A DNA stretch of 16,250 nucleotides from an uncultured Bacteroidales bacterium (GCA_946405045.1 CAMJFV010000016.1:1-16250); one strand, 5' to 3'; shown: positions 1 through 6,660, numbered from the stretch's first letter. The notes: generated by a model from the letters alone, not told the origin. Made by a program: numbers and translations.

Positions 1-711
1 AAGCAAAGCGGCAATCGCTTTTTCCTCAGAAGTAGGACCCGACGATAGTTTGATAGGATCAATTTTTGTCTGCTGGAAACTGGTCTGCGAATTCCACTTG
101 CCCAAATTGAATGAAAATCTTACTCCATTTCGCCATTCATCACCCATACTGCAGTAGCGAGAATTCACATTGGCAGTCCATCGCTCCGTCGACTCTCGTG
201 TGAGAATATTAATCACACCTCCCACAGCATTTGAACCATATAAAGCGGACGAAGCTCCTTTGACAATCTCTATCCTGCCAACATCATCCATATTAAGACG
301 ATTATAGTCTGTGTTGTCCATTGTCTCTCCAGCTAAACGCTCTCCGTCGACAAGAAAAAGAACGGCATTTCCTCCGAATCCACTCATGTTAAGAGATGTC
401 TCCTGACTCATAGCAAAGCCAAACTCCAATCCAGGCAACTCCTGAGTGAGAAGATCCTGAACGTTTGTCGCATCAGCTTTTTTCAAGTCGGCAAGAGGAA
501 TAAGACGAGTCACTACAGGAACATCCTTCAAAGCCTTTGGCGTATGTGTAGCAGTGACAACCACCTCATCCAGTTGAGTGTCAAACACTGTATTCTCCTG
601 ATCTCTTTTTTTATTTTCTTCGGATACAGCCTTATTATTATAATCTGTCGCCAATACAACAGAAGTCGTATTGGCGAACAGAAGGATAGATGAGAGAATC
701 TTTTGATTCAT
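1..711 (-). CDS. TonB-dependent outer-membrane receptor, N-terminal 237 residues (gene runs off the window start)
   Basis: The reading frame stays open from ATG at 711 to the window edge, so the barrel is mostly missing. Residues 1-21 look like a signal peptide ending SVVLA. A TonB-box-like DEVVVTA lies at about 48-54. A plug domain follows at about 58-170, with the family hallmarks LFLVDGERL, RIEIVKGASSALYGSNAVGG and VINI. The first barrel strands begin after that. There is no carboxypeptidase-regulatory-like N-terminal extension of the SusC type, which argues for a heme, iron-chelate or cobalamin type receptor rather than a glycan one. It lies 19 nt downstream of the lipoprotein gene and is probably cotranscribed with it. 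The divergent flavodoxin makes iron or heme the best guess for the ligand, but this is inference. The family call is firm; the substrate is not. Confidence 0.93.
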   Translation of the reverse strand, partial: MNQKILSSILLFANTTSVVLATDYNNKAVSEENKKRDQENTVFDTQLDEVVVTATHTPKALKDVPVVTRLIPLADLKKADATNVQDLLTQELPGLEFGFAMSQETSLNMSGFGGNAVLFLVDGERLAGETMDNTDYNRLNMDDVGRIEIVKGASSALYGSNAVGGVINILTRESTERWTANVNSRYCSMGDEWRNGVRFSFNLGKWNSQTSFQQTKIDPIKLSSGPTSEEKAIAALL

Positions 712-730
712 TTATCAAAAAATTAGATCT

Positions 731-1234
731 TTACTTTTCACCTGTAAATGAGAAAACCATTGCCATAGGCATCTTTCCATATTGCAGACTATACGCAACA
801 GAAACCTTGTTGCCTGTGTTTGCAATCACTACATCAGAGAATTTGTAGGCTTTTTCCTCGCCATTCACAACAATAGAGCCCGACACTTCAGATACAGACG
901 CGGATATAACCTCCACACCTGAAGAAGCAGATGTGCTGACAGATATATTGTCTAATGTAATTGAAGGAAGAGCCATCGCTCCCGAACCATAAGCAGGAGT
1001 AGTCATGCTGACATGGGTATCGTCAATCTTCTTTATCTCATAAGAGACAGTGTCATTTGATTCTGATCCCATGACTGAAAGAGTCAAAACTCCAGTATAG
1101 TTGCCAGCAAGAGTCTGTGCGGCAGGAGTAACCACTTTGTTGTCATCATCGTCGTCATCATCTCCACATGAGGCAAAACTTACACATAGAGCAACTGCGG
1201 CAATCATCATTGCCATAAACTTTTTGATTTTCAT
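731..1234 (-). CDS. Calycin-like-domain lipoprotein, probably surface exposed
   Basis: This is a 167-residue protein with a lysine-rich start, a hydrophobic segment at 6-22 and a lipobox FASC with the lipidated cysteine at position 23. Seven consecutive aspartates follow (25-31). In Bacteroidetes, acidic residues just after the cysteine act as a surface-export signal, so outer-face display is likely. The mature part is rich in beta-strand-forming residues (LAGNYTGVLTLSVMG near 42-56 and a C-terminal MAMVFSFTGEK) and resembles the calycin-like domain family of Bacteroidales lipoproteins. It is the promoter-proximal gene, with the TonB receptor following after 19 nt, so it may help capture the receptor's ligand. 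No ligand-binding residue can be named from sequence alone. The start is fixed by the signal peptide; the AT-rich leader lacks a Shine-Dalgarno sequence. Confidence 0.82.
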   Translation of the reverse strand: MKIKKFMAMMIAAVALCVSFASCGDDDDDDDNKVVTPAAQTLAGNYTGVLTLSVMGSESNDTVSYEIKKIDDTHVSMTTPAYGSGAMALPSITLDNISVSTSASSGVEVISASVSEVSGSIVVNGEEKAYKFSDVVIANTGNKVSVAYSLQYGKMPMAMVFSFTGEK

Positions 1235-1321
1235 GTTCTTTAATTATTTAATTTGCTAAATAGTCTCGCTGATCACAAACCATGTATTCCGCACGAAATG
1301 CTTATCTCTGATTTGACGGCG

Positions 1322-1329
1322 CAAAATTA
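1322..1329 (-). promoter_or_regulatory. Candidate -7 element for the lipoprotein/TonB receptor operon
   Basis: The minus strand reads TAATTTTG, a perfect match to the Bacteroidetes -7 consensus TAnnTTTG. The start codon is at 1234, giving a leader of roughly 80 nt. No clear -33 TTTG sits at the usual distance (the nearest is at 1357-1360, spacer 27), so this promoter may need an activator. Confidence 0.5.
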
Positions 1330-1385
1330 TATATGCTGAAAAACATATAAAATACTCAAACATTATGATTCGGCAGCGACAATAT

Positions 1386-1405
1386 GATGTTCATACCCGA
1401 ACATC
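1386..1405. promoter_or_regulatory. Perfect inverted repeat, candidate operator between divergent operons
   Basis: GATGTTC-ATACCC-GAACATC is a perfect 7-bp inverted repeat with a 6-bp spacer. A second, overlapping repeat ATACC-N8-GGTAT spans 1393-1410. The site lies between the minus-strand promoter and the plus-strand promoter, where a dimeric regulator could control both the receptor and flavodoxin operons. The regulator is not identifiable from this window. Confidence 0.4.
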
Positions 1406-1456
1406 GGTATCAATTTAGAAATCAGTAAAAAGAGCTGTAAATCACCTGTTTTAGGT

Positions 1457-1488
1457 ATTGGGTATTCTGTTATCCTCCTATAATTTTG
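1457..1488 (+). promoter_or_regulatory. Bacteroidetes-type promoter for the DUF2023-flavodoxin operon
   Basis: TAATTTTG at 1481-1488 matches TAnnTTTG exactly. ATTG at 1457-1460 serves as the -33 element after a 20-nt spacer. The predicted transcript starts near 1495, leaving about 25 nt before the ATG at 1520. A tandem GGTATTG/GGTATTC repeat at 1454-1467 overlaps the -33 region. Confidence 0.65.
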
Positions 1489-1519
1489 CATTGTCAAACA
1501 ATAACAAACAATATTTTCT

Positions 1520-1897
1520 ATGTCAACAGAACAACTTAACAATGTACGCCAGGCTCTTGATATGAAGGTGCTTTTGAACCATATCTACGAATATCAAAAA
1601 GGTGTGAGACAAATGGTTCTCTTCACATGTAATGCCAAATATGAGGAATTTGCCAAAACTCGTTTGCAGCATCAGAATATAGAATACATCATACAGAAAG
1701 CAGGTAATGCGACTATCAATATATACTTCGGAAGAAAACAATGTCTTGACGTTATTCGTATGATAGTAGACAAGCCATTATCTCAACTTACTCCTGAGGA
1801 AGACTTTATCATTGGAGCTCTACTCGGATATGATATATGCTGCCAATGTGAGCGTTTCTGTGAAAAGAAACAGCGTCAATTGAAAGAGTATGCATAA
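1520..1897 (+). CDS. DUF2023 family protein, partner gene of flavodoxin
   Basis: This is a 125-residue soluble protein with no signal peptide or membrane segment. It resembles the DUF2023 family, whose members in Porphyromonas and Bacteroides relatives are commonly encoded next to flavodoxin; the biochemical role is unknown to me. Visible features are an alpha/beta pattern (VRQMVLFTCNAKY at about 29-41, then NIEYIIQKAGNATINIYFG at about 53-71) and a cysteine cluster DICCQCERFC near the C-terminus (about 105-114) that could bind metal or be redox active. The ATG lies about 25 nt below a consensus promoter and the flavodoxin starts 26 nt after its stop, so the two form an operon. Involvement in flavodoxin function or iron response is inference from position. 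Confidence 0.8.
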   Translation: MSTEQLNNVRQALDMKVLLNHIYEYQKGVRQMVLFTCNAKYEEFAKTRLQHQNIEYIIQKAGNATINIYFGRKQCLDVIRMIVDKPLSQLTPEEDFIIGALLGYDICCQCERFCEKKQRQLKEYA

Positions 1898-1923
1898 TTG
1901 AGTATTTATTAAATTTAGATAAA

Positions 1924-2418
1924 ATGAAAAAGACTATTGTAGTTTACGGCAGTTCAACAGGAACATGCGAAGGAATTGCTAATGAAATAGCATCAAAATT
2001 GGGTACTGAGGCAATCTCAGCGTCTAAACTTTCAGCGGATATAGTTGCTGAGAATGAAAATCTTATCCTCGGCACAAGCACATGGGGAAGCGGAGAGATT
2101 CAGGACGACTGGTATGATGGCCTTAAGGCTCTTAAAGGCAGCAATCTAAACGGCAAAACCGTTGCGATTTTCGGATGCGGTGATTCATCAAGCTATTCCG
2201 ACACTTTTTGTGGAGGCATGGCAGAAATCTATAACACAGCCAAGGCAGGTGGTGCGAATATTGTAGGTGCGGTAGATGCTTCGGATTATACTTTCGATGA
2301 TTCAGAGGCTGTAATTGAAGGTCAATTTGTCGGTCTTGCTCTCGACAACGACAATGAAGAGTATAAGACTGCTGAGCGTATTGACAAGTGGATCGCAGCG
2401 ATCTCACCTGCATTATAA
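1924..2418 (+). CDS. fldA: Flavodoxin (long-chain type)
   Basis: This 164-residue cytoplasmic FMN protein is a low-potential one-electron carrier that typically replaces ferredoxin when iron is limiting. The phosphate-binding loop SSTGTC is at residues 10-15 after a first strand TIVVYG. The TSTWGSGEIQDDW loop at 51-63 provides W54, and CGDSSSYSDTFCGGM at 85-99 provides Y91; these two aromatics would sandwich the isoalloxazine ring. The C-terminal FVGLALDNDNEEYKTAERIDKWI block is typical of long-chain flavodoxins, split here as FVGLALDNDN (135-144) and ERIDKWI (151-157). It follows DUF2023 by 26 nt and shares its promoter. The divergent TonB receptor supports an iron-stress setting. Confidence 0.95.
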   Translation: MKKTIVVYGSSTGTCEGIANEIASKLGTEAISASKLSADIVAENENLILGTSTWGSGEIQDDWYDGLKALKGSNLNGKTVAIFGCGDSSSYSDTFCGGMAEIYNTAKAGGANIVGAVDASDYTFDDSEAVIEGQFVGLALDNDNEEYKTAERIDKWIAAISPAL

Positions 2419-2503
2419 CCATTTAACAACAAGCCTTGGAATGCGAAAAATTTATGTAGAATGAATTGATCAAGCCATAATAATGTACGTTTTTTGAATC
2501 CTG

Positions 2504-2540
2504 ATGTCATTAGAGTCCCGTAGAGGGACACTAATGATAT
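2504..2540. terminator. Long hairpin between convergent flavodoxin and prolyl isomerase genes
   Basis: Arms 2507-2519 and 2525-2537 pair at 12 of 13 positions around a 5-nt loop, and the stem extends outward by A-T and G-T pairs to 2504/2540. A moderately T-rich stretch (TTTGGTTTATATTC) follows on the plus strand, so it may end the flavodoxin transcript 86 nt after the stop codon. No strong T-tract is present on either side; the element could instead be a dispersed palindromic repeat. Confidence 0.5.
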
Positions 2541-2579
2541 TTGGTTTATATTCAAAAATTTCACAATCTTCAAGTCAAA

Positions 2580-2978
2580 CTAATTCACTTTTACAAGTTC
2601 AATCTCAAAAATCAAAGTTGAATTTCCAGGAATATCTGGCGGACATCCTCGTTTTCCATAGCCCAGTTCCGACGGAATATAAATCTCCCACTTGTCTCCT
2701 TCGTGCATCTTAGGAATGGCAATCTGCCAGCCAGTGATCAGTTCACGCAAACGGAAAGCATCCGCATAACCCTGTTTTGTATTATCATCGAACACTTTAC
2801 CGTTAATCAATGACCCACGATAGTAGACCGATACCACAGCAGCTGTTTGAGCTGTCTTCCCGTCTCCCGTCACAAGCACTTTATAAAAGACTCCTTTAGG
2901 AAGAGCTTTCACTTCTGGATTCTTCGCAATCTCCGCAAGGAATGCCTCATTTTCAATTTTATAACTATCTTTTGCCAT
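2580..2978 (-). CDS. FKBP-type peptidyl-prolyl cis-trans isomerase, cytoplasmic
   Basis: This 132-residue enzyme would catalyse cis-trans isomerisation of Xaa-Pro bonds. The FKBP core covers about residues 28-132: VYYRGSLINGKVFDD at 51-65, GWQIAIPKMHEGDKWEIYIP at 83-102, ELGYG at 104-108, and the closing IPGNSTLIFEIELVKV. The region before it (1-27) is helical and charged. I chose ATG at 2978 over an upstream ATG at 3086. The extra 36 residues of the longer form resemble no FKBP leader, and a consensus -7 element (2997-3004) and the preceding operon's terminator (3022-3057) both lie inside that extension. No signal peptide is visible, so it should act in the cytoplasm, unlike many Bacteroidetes FKBPs, which are exported. 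It is convergent with flavodoxin and transcribed alone. Confidence 0.88.
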   Translation of the reverse strand: MAKDSYKIENEAFLAEIAKNPEVKALPKGVFYKVLVTGDGKTAQTAAVVSVYYRGSLINGKVFDDNTKQGYADAFRLRELITGWQIAIPKMHEGDKWEIYIPSELGYGKRGCPPDIPGNSTLIFEIELVKVN

Positions 2979-2996
2979 AACACCATTTATTTTCCA

Positions 2997-3024
2997 CAAA
3001 GATAGTGGAATAAAAGACAACAAA
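2997..3024 (-). promoter_or_regulatory. Candidate promoter for the FKBP-type isomerase
   Basis: The minus strand has TATCTTTG at 3004-2997, an exact TAnnTTTG match, with TTTG at 3024-3021 as a possible -33 (16-nt spacer, shorter than usual). The transcript would start near 2990, about 12 nt before the ATG at 2978. It overlaps the T-tract of the upstream terminator. Confidence 0.45.
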
Positions 3025-3057
3025 AAAACATCGTGATTACCAACACGGTAACCACGA
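3022..3057 (-). terminator. Intrinsic terminator of the ATP-grasp/hydrolase operon
   Basis: On the minus strand an 11-bp stem (3057-3047 with 3041-3031, one mismatch, 5-nt loop) is followed by ATG and then seven T residues (3028-3022). It begins 72 nt after the stop codon of the last operon gene and so closes the transcript beginning at 8030-8060. A smaller 6-bp hairpin sits nearer the stop (3100-3119). Confidence 0.75.
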
Positions 3058-3129
3058 CGCAAGAAATAGCAATGAAATGTCATCAATGAACTATTTATAT
3101 GTGCTTATTTACCAGCACACAACTGGAAA

Positions 3130-4068
3130 TTAAGGGGTATCTTTTACTTCAATTATCCTAAATATTATAGTGTCCTCCAACACCAACGGACGGTAGTGAG
3201 CAAAGAACACAATACCTTTGCATGGGGATAAAATCTCATCAAGCGTATCTCCGTTGTATGGATCTATTATTCTCGCCAACAAATCTCCTTTTTCCACAGC
3301 ATGGTTCGCAGAAACAAGTTTTGTATATATACCAGCCTTCTTGCTCCGCACCACAACATGGTTGTCATCTGTGACAATTTCTGAAACATACCCATGTCGT
3401 TGCAAATCATTAACGATCCTTTTACTGTTCATGAATCTGAAAATATCATGAATAGTTTCCTCCGCCAAATCAGTATTAAGCTGATTAGTAAGGCCCGAAT
3501 AGATCGAAAAAGCAAAAGTGTTCCAGATCTGCCAGTTATAGTTGAGCATTGTGCTATCATAAGGACGCGGTTTTCTCACATAAATGTAAGGTAGTTCAAA
3601 AAACCTGGCATCCGCTGTGTCCTGATAACCTGTATCCAACATCCTCACATGAGGTACAAACTCTCCAGGCATGTAAAAACTTGCCAACTGTATTCCGTAT
3701 GTATAGTTTTTCAATGTATCAAACAATGCAGCCGCAATTCTTTGTGTGGTCTCACCCTTGTCGTAGCCAGGAAACATACGGTTGATATCCGTGTTGTCCA
3801 TCGACCAGAATCTCTTTTCAAGGTTCATTGAAAACGGGTTGGCATTTGGAATCACAAGAATTTTACACCCTTTGTCAATCCTACCATCCTTCTCAATCTT
3901 GATCAACCTTTTTACAATCTGAGCACAGACATATTGCTGTTGTATCTCGTCGCCACGCATTGCTCCTATAATGGCAACTGTCTTTTCTCCATCTCCAAAC
4001 TCATATCCTGTTATTCGAAATTCGTCTCTATAAGGAGAACTCATTCTGTATATTATCTTTTTTTTCAT
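3130..4068 (-). CDS. Catalytically degenerate AstE/aspartoacylase-like (M14-fold) protein
   Basis: This 312-residue protein resembles the succinylglutamate desuccinylase/aspartoacylase family and its upstream neighbour. Scaffold elements remain: VAIIGAMRGDEIQQQYVCAQ at 31-50, IPNANPFSMN at 73-82, TDINRMFPG at 93-101, and a C-terminal beta domain with the pattern of a biotinyl/lipoyl-like fold (AGIYTKLV to about 308). Active-site residues are replaced. The zinc histidine of the GTHGDE motif is arginine (R38), with only E41 retained. The DIHAS motif reads GIQLAS (125-130), so the second zinc histidine is gone. The catalytic glutamate of the VEMG motif aligns with Y190. It is therefore unlikely to be a zinc hydrolase and may be a regulatory or binding partner of the intact copy. 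It starts 3 nt after its neighbour's stop and is the last gene of the operon. Confidence 0.85.
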   Translation of the reverse strand: MKKKIIYRMSSPYRDEFRITGYEFGDGEKTVAIIGAMRGDEIQQQYVCAQIVKRLIKIEKDGRIDKGCKILVIPNANPFSMNLEKRFWSMDNTDINRMFPGYDKGETTQRIAAALFDTLKNYTYGIQLASFYMPGEFVPHVRMLDTGYQDTADARFFELPYIYVRKPRPYDSTMLNYNWQIWNTFAFSIYSGLTNQLNTDLAEETIHDIFRFMNSKRIVNDLQRHGYVSEIVTDDNHVVVRSKKAGIYTKLVSANHAVEKGDLLARIIDPYNGDTLDEILSPCKGIVFFAHYRPLVLEDTIIFRIIEVKDTP

Positions 4069-4071
4069 ATG

Positions 4072-4998
4072 TCAGTTCTTTTTGAATATTCGCGCCATCA
4101 ACGAACCTTCGTAAACGATCGGATATGCACGTAAAGTAAACACAAGTCCATCAGATGGGCTGACCACCGTCTCCAACACCTTTCCTTCAAGAGCACTCAC
4201 TATTTTTCCTATCTCTTCTCCTTTTTTCATCCATTGATTATTATCAATCGACGGAATGAATATTCCGGAACATCCGGCATTAAGGAACTCTACCTCTCCC
4301 TGTGTGCTAACAAATTGTTCTTTGGACTCAACATCCACGTCGCCTTTATAAAATCCAAGAGATTTGAGAAGCTGAAGTATTCCGTTCATAAGTTCCACTC
4401 CATAATGTCTTGTTATCCTCATACCGACACCCATCTCCACTACCAGACAAGGAGTACCAGCAGAGTTGAGAGAATGAGCAAGCGTGCTTTCAAGCACAGT
4501 GGCAGCCTCATGAATCCATATAAAATCAACATTGAGTTCCTTCCCGTATGGCACAAGTAAATCGGCATTTTTCACATTTATTCTTACCTGCGGAATCTCT
4601 CTTAGAAAAATGTTCGACGCATGGATATCTATCACCATTTCCGCGCCAAGCAGATCATTGTAGATCGCATTTGCTGCAGTCTCAGCCATCGCTCCACGTG
4701 GATCCCCCGGAAAGATTCTGTTCATGTCAAGATCAAAATTTGGGATGCCACGTGTAATACTGTCAATTCCAAGTGGGTTTAACGCAGGATAAATATCAAT
4801 CTCACCATCCACCTCGTCTATATGTTCCTGCAAAAACTGAGACAGGAGAAAACATACATACTGTCCCTCCAATTCATCTCCATGTGTTCCTGTGACAATG
4901 CAGAATCGTTTTTCACTATTGCCACCCTTGATTATGTTCTTCTTTATTGTCAGACGTTCGTCTATGGGCAATTCAGAAGAGAAAACCTCCGTAATCAT
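4072..4998 (-). CDS. AstE/aspartoacylase-like zinc amidohydrolase (M14 family)
   Basis: This 308-residue enzyme would hydrolyse an amide bond next to a free carboxylate, as succinylglutamate desuccinylases, aspartoacylases and M14 carboxypeptidases do. Ligands are intact: H39 and E42 in GTHGDELEG, H126 in IDIHAS, and a catalytic E188 in VVEMG. NPLG (74-77) and DMNRIFPG (91-98) supply the usual substrate-binding residues. A C-terminal beta domain (about 230-308) resembles the biotinyl/lipoyl-like domain of this family. No signal peptide is seen, so it is cytoplasmic. A perfect AGGAGG sits 8 nt before the ATG, 14 nt after the transglutaminase gene. In this operon it may trim or release the ATP-grasp product; that role is inference and the substrate is unknown. 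A degenerate copy follows 3 nt downstream. Confidence 0.9.
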   Translation of the reverse strand: MITEVFSSELPIDERLTIKKNIIKGGNSEKRFCIVTGTHGDELEGQYVCFLLSQFLQEHIDEVDGEIDIYPALNPLGIDSITRGIPNFDLDMNRIFPGDPRGAMAETAANAIYNDLLGAEMVIDIHASNIFLREIPQVRINVKNADLLVPYGKELNVDFIWIHEAATVLESTLAHSLNSAGTPCLVVEMGVGMRITRHYGVELMNGILQLLKSLGFYKGDVDVESKEQFVSTQGEVEFLNAGCSGIFIPSIDNNQWMKKGEEIGKIVSALEGKVLETVVSPSDGLVFTLRAYPIVYEGSLMARIFKKN

Positions 4999-5006
4999 TT
5001 TTTATA

Positions 5007-5012
5007 CCTCCT
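5007..5012 (-). promoter_or_regulatory. Perfect Shine-Dalgarno site, unusual for this phylum
   Basis: AGGAGG lies 8 nt before the ATG at 4998, in the context AGGAGGTAT. Most other genes in this window have AT-rich leaders without such a motif, as expected for Bacteroidetes. It supports the chosen start of the zinc hydrolase. Confidence 0.8.
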
Positions 5013-5783
5013 CTATATTTCAGCCATTGTGATATGTACAAGTTTATGTTGTGCGCCAGATCCGACAAACACACCTCTTTCCATTGTGCAGTCGTTGAAA
5101 TCCCGACCCTGAGCTATTTTTAGGTAATCACTTTCTATAAGCAGTTTACGAGTCGGATCGATTGCGTACCATATTCCGTTATCGTTAACCTCAATCCACG
5201 CATGACTTTCTCCCTCACCAGGTATGAATCCAGAGATGTACCTGCAAGCGATCCCCTTGCTTCTAAGAATAGCTAAGATGACGTTGGAAAAATCCTGGCA
5301 TACCCCTTTCCCTTGCGTGAATGCCTCTATGGCAGATGTCTTTATAGTGGTGGAGCAAGATTCATACTTCATTCTCTCATGAAGAGCGTCAATAAGAGAA
5401 AGAGTATCTTTGACTATGTTGTTTTCAAACGAACAGACTTCATCGGCAAATCTGACCATTTCATCATTGGCTTCAGTCAATAATGTAGGAAGACGGAAAA
5501 TATAGTTAGACTCTTCTACGATAAGATGCTGAGACAACAAAACTATACCTCTTGATGCAAAAGTGAACGACTTGTGTGGCTCACAAGTGTTTCCATAAAT
5601 AAGTTCATTTCCAAAGACATCCGTCGACCTCATTATATTCTTGCACGGAGACACAGAGAAATCCTCTTCTTCTATTTCTTGGAATCCGCACCTGTATGGC
5701 AAACATCGAAGCTTAAAATGATGATCCGAAACCTTACTGTCGAAGGTAATGCTTGTCTGGTATGTAAATTGATAACGTTTCAT
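5013..5783 (-). CDS. Transglutaminase-like cysteine peptidase with bacterial transglutaminase N-domain
   Basis: This 256-residue cytoplasmic protein has two parts. Residues 1-85 match the beta-rich bacterial transglutaminase-like N-terminal domain (YQTSITFDSKVSDHHFKLRC, DVFGNELIYG). Residues 125-245 form the papain-like core with an intact triad: C162 in GKGVCQDFSN, H194 in ESHAWIEV and D209 in YAIDPTRK. The GRDFNDCTMERGVFVGSG tail is typical of COG1305 members. Such proteins may cleave or transfer amide bonds. Family members are regularly linked to circularly permuted ATP-grasp and alpha-E genes, as here. A 97-nt spacer separates it from the alpha-E gene and it ends 14 nt before the zinc hydrolase. 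Whether it acts as a protease, an amidase or a ligase cannot be told from sequence. Confidence 0.92.
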   Translation of the reverse strand: MKRYQFTYQTSITFDSKVSDHHFKLRCLPYRCGFQEIEEEDFSVSPCKNIMRSTDVFGNELIYGNTCEPHKSFTFASRGIVLLSQHLIVEESNYIFRLPTLLTEANDEMVRFADEVCSFENNIVKDTLSLIDALHERMKYESCSTTIKTSAIEAFTQGKGVCQDFSNVILAILRSKGIACRYISGFIPGEGESHAWIEVNDNGIWYAIDPTRKLLIESDYLKIAQGRDFNDCTMERGVFVGSGAQHKLVHITMAEI

Positions 5784-5880
5784 CGCCGATTTCTTTTAAA
5801 AACACAGAGAGGAAACTGTTTTACCCGAAAACAACACCTGTCTGTGCATTAGGATATGATATGAATAGGATATTTAGCAA

Positions 5881-6576
5881 TCAATTCGTGCTTACTATCG
5901 AATTGAGCAGAGAAAGCAACCTGTTCTTATAAAAAGACTCGTGACTATATTCTTTTGCTGTAAGCATCTTGTCGATCTGCTCGACTGCCTCAACATCATA
6001 AATATAAGGCACATATCTCAAATGAGTCTTTAATCTTTCATAAAGCAGCTCAACCCTGTCGAATGGATAATCAAACCTCACACGGATATCAATCTGCTCA
6101 ATCATCTTTCCTGCCATCAGGATAGCCAAAGCATAATCGTTGAGAACTCTCTCCTCGATCGACCCCCACATTGAAAGCAGGTTATCCGTAATAGGCTGAA
6201 GCTCAGTGATATGAGTCTCATTGCTTTTAGCTAAAGAATTGATGTGAGCTAAAGACATCTGAATGTATCCAAGCGTCTCTGACGTGATCTCCTCACGCAA
6301 CACCATCGCATTATCGTTGGCAAATTCAAGTTCGGCAGAGATGCTGAACGGATTCTGTTTGTCATAAAGAAAACTCTTCACAAAATTTGAAGACGAGTTG
6401 AAATCCGCATCCAGACTGAGATTGTCGCAATACTCATTGTATGCGTCACTGTCACCATCTATCATCTTGTCGTAGCAAGCACGAAGAAAGTGAAGGTTGA
6501 GATAAGTTCGTTCTGCGTATCGACCAAGCCAAAATAGTTTGTTCGCCTTTGCTGCAGATATAGTTTTTGCGTTCAT
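5881..6576 (-). CDS. Alpha-E domain protein (short form)
   Basis: This 231-residue, mostly helical protein is recognised by its N-terminal KLFWLGRYAERTYLNLHFLR (13-32) and by a central stretch resembling the family's VxxFLxDxxNPxSI and AxxNAxxxREEISxE patterns (VKSFLYDKQNPFSI at 66-79, FANDNAMVLREEITSE at 85-100). Alpha-E proteins are usually around 300 residues, so this copy is short, mainly in the C-terminal half. They have no established activity; genome context ties them to circularly permuted ATP-grasp ligases and transglutaminases, sometimes as fusions, suggesting a shared complex. Its neighbours match that pattern. An 85-nt gap separates it from the ATP-grasp gene, occupied mostly by an 18-codon reading frame. 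The leader has no Shine-Dalgarno sequence. Confidence 0.85.
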   Translation of the reverse strand: MNAKTISAAKANKLFWLGRYAERTYLNLHFLRACYDKMIDGDSDAYNEYCDNLSLDADFNSSSNFVKSFLYDKQNPFSISAELEFANDNAMVLREEITSETLGYIQMSLAHINSLAKSNETHITELQPITDNLLSMWGSIEERVLNDYALAILMAGKMIEQIDIRVRFDYPFDRVELLYERLKTHLRYVPYIYDVEAVEQIDKMLTAKEYSHESFYKNRLLSLLNSIVSTN

Positions 6577-6603
6577 GATTATATATTTAGTTCGTAGATG
6601 TAA

Positions 6604-6660
6604 TTAATAATAACTAGGAGCATACCAAGCACTCAGACTCAGACCCAGACCAACTCCCAT
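6604..6660 (-). CDS. Possible 18-residue peptide (MGVGLGLSLSAWYAPSYY)
   Basis: An ATG lies one base after the stop codon of the ATP-grasp gene (TAA-A-ATG), and the frame ends at TAA after 18 codons, filling most of the 85-nt gap before the alpha-E gene. GGAAGA in the end of the upstream gene could serve as a weak ribosome site, and the close stop/start suggests translational coupling. Base composition (25 of 57 G+C) resembles coding DNA rather than the AT-rich stretch that follows it. The hexamer GTCTGR repeats three times and encodes the GL/GL/SL run. The peptide is glycine/serine/leucine-rich at the start and aromatic at the end (AWYAPSYY). It could be a substrate or product scaffold for the ligase, but chance occurrence is possible. 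I recognise no family. Confidence 0.4.
   Translation of the reverse strand: MGVGLGLSLSAWYAPSYY

Noticed and set aside
2979..3086. Upstream extension of the FKBP isomerase to ATG 3086
   Set aside because: The added residues do not resemble a signal peptide or an FKBP leader, and the stretch contains both the promoter of the gene and the terminator of the upstream operon.
5796..5849. 17-codon frame (MHRQVLFSGKTVSSLCF) in the alpha-E/transglutaminase gap
   Set aside because: It has no ribosome-site-like sequence, does not abut the upstream stop and has unremarkable composition; a frame of this size is expected by chance.
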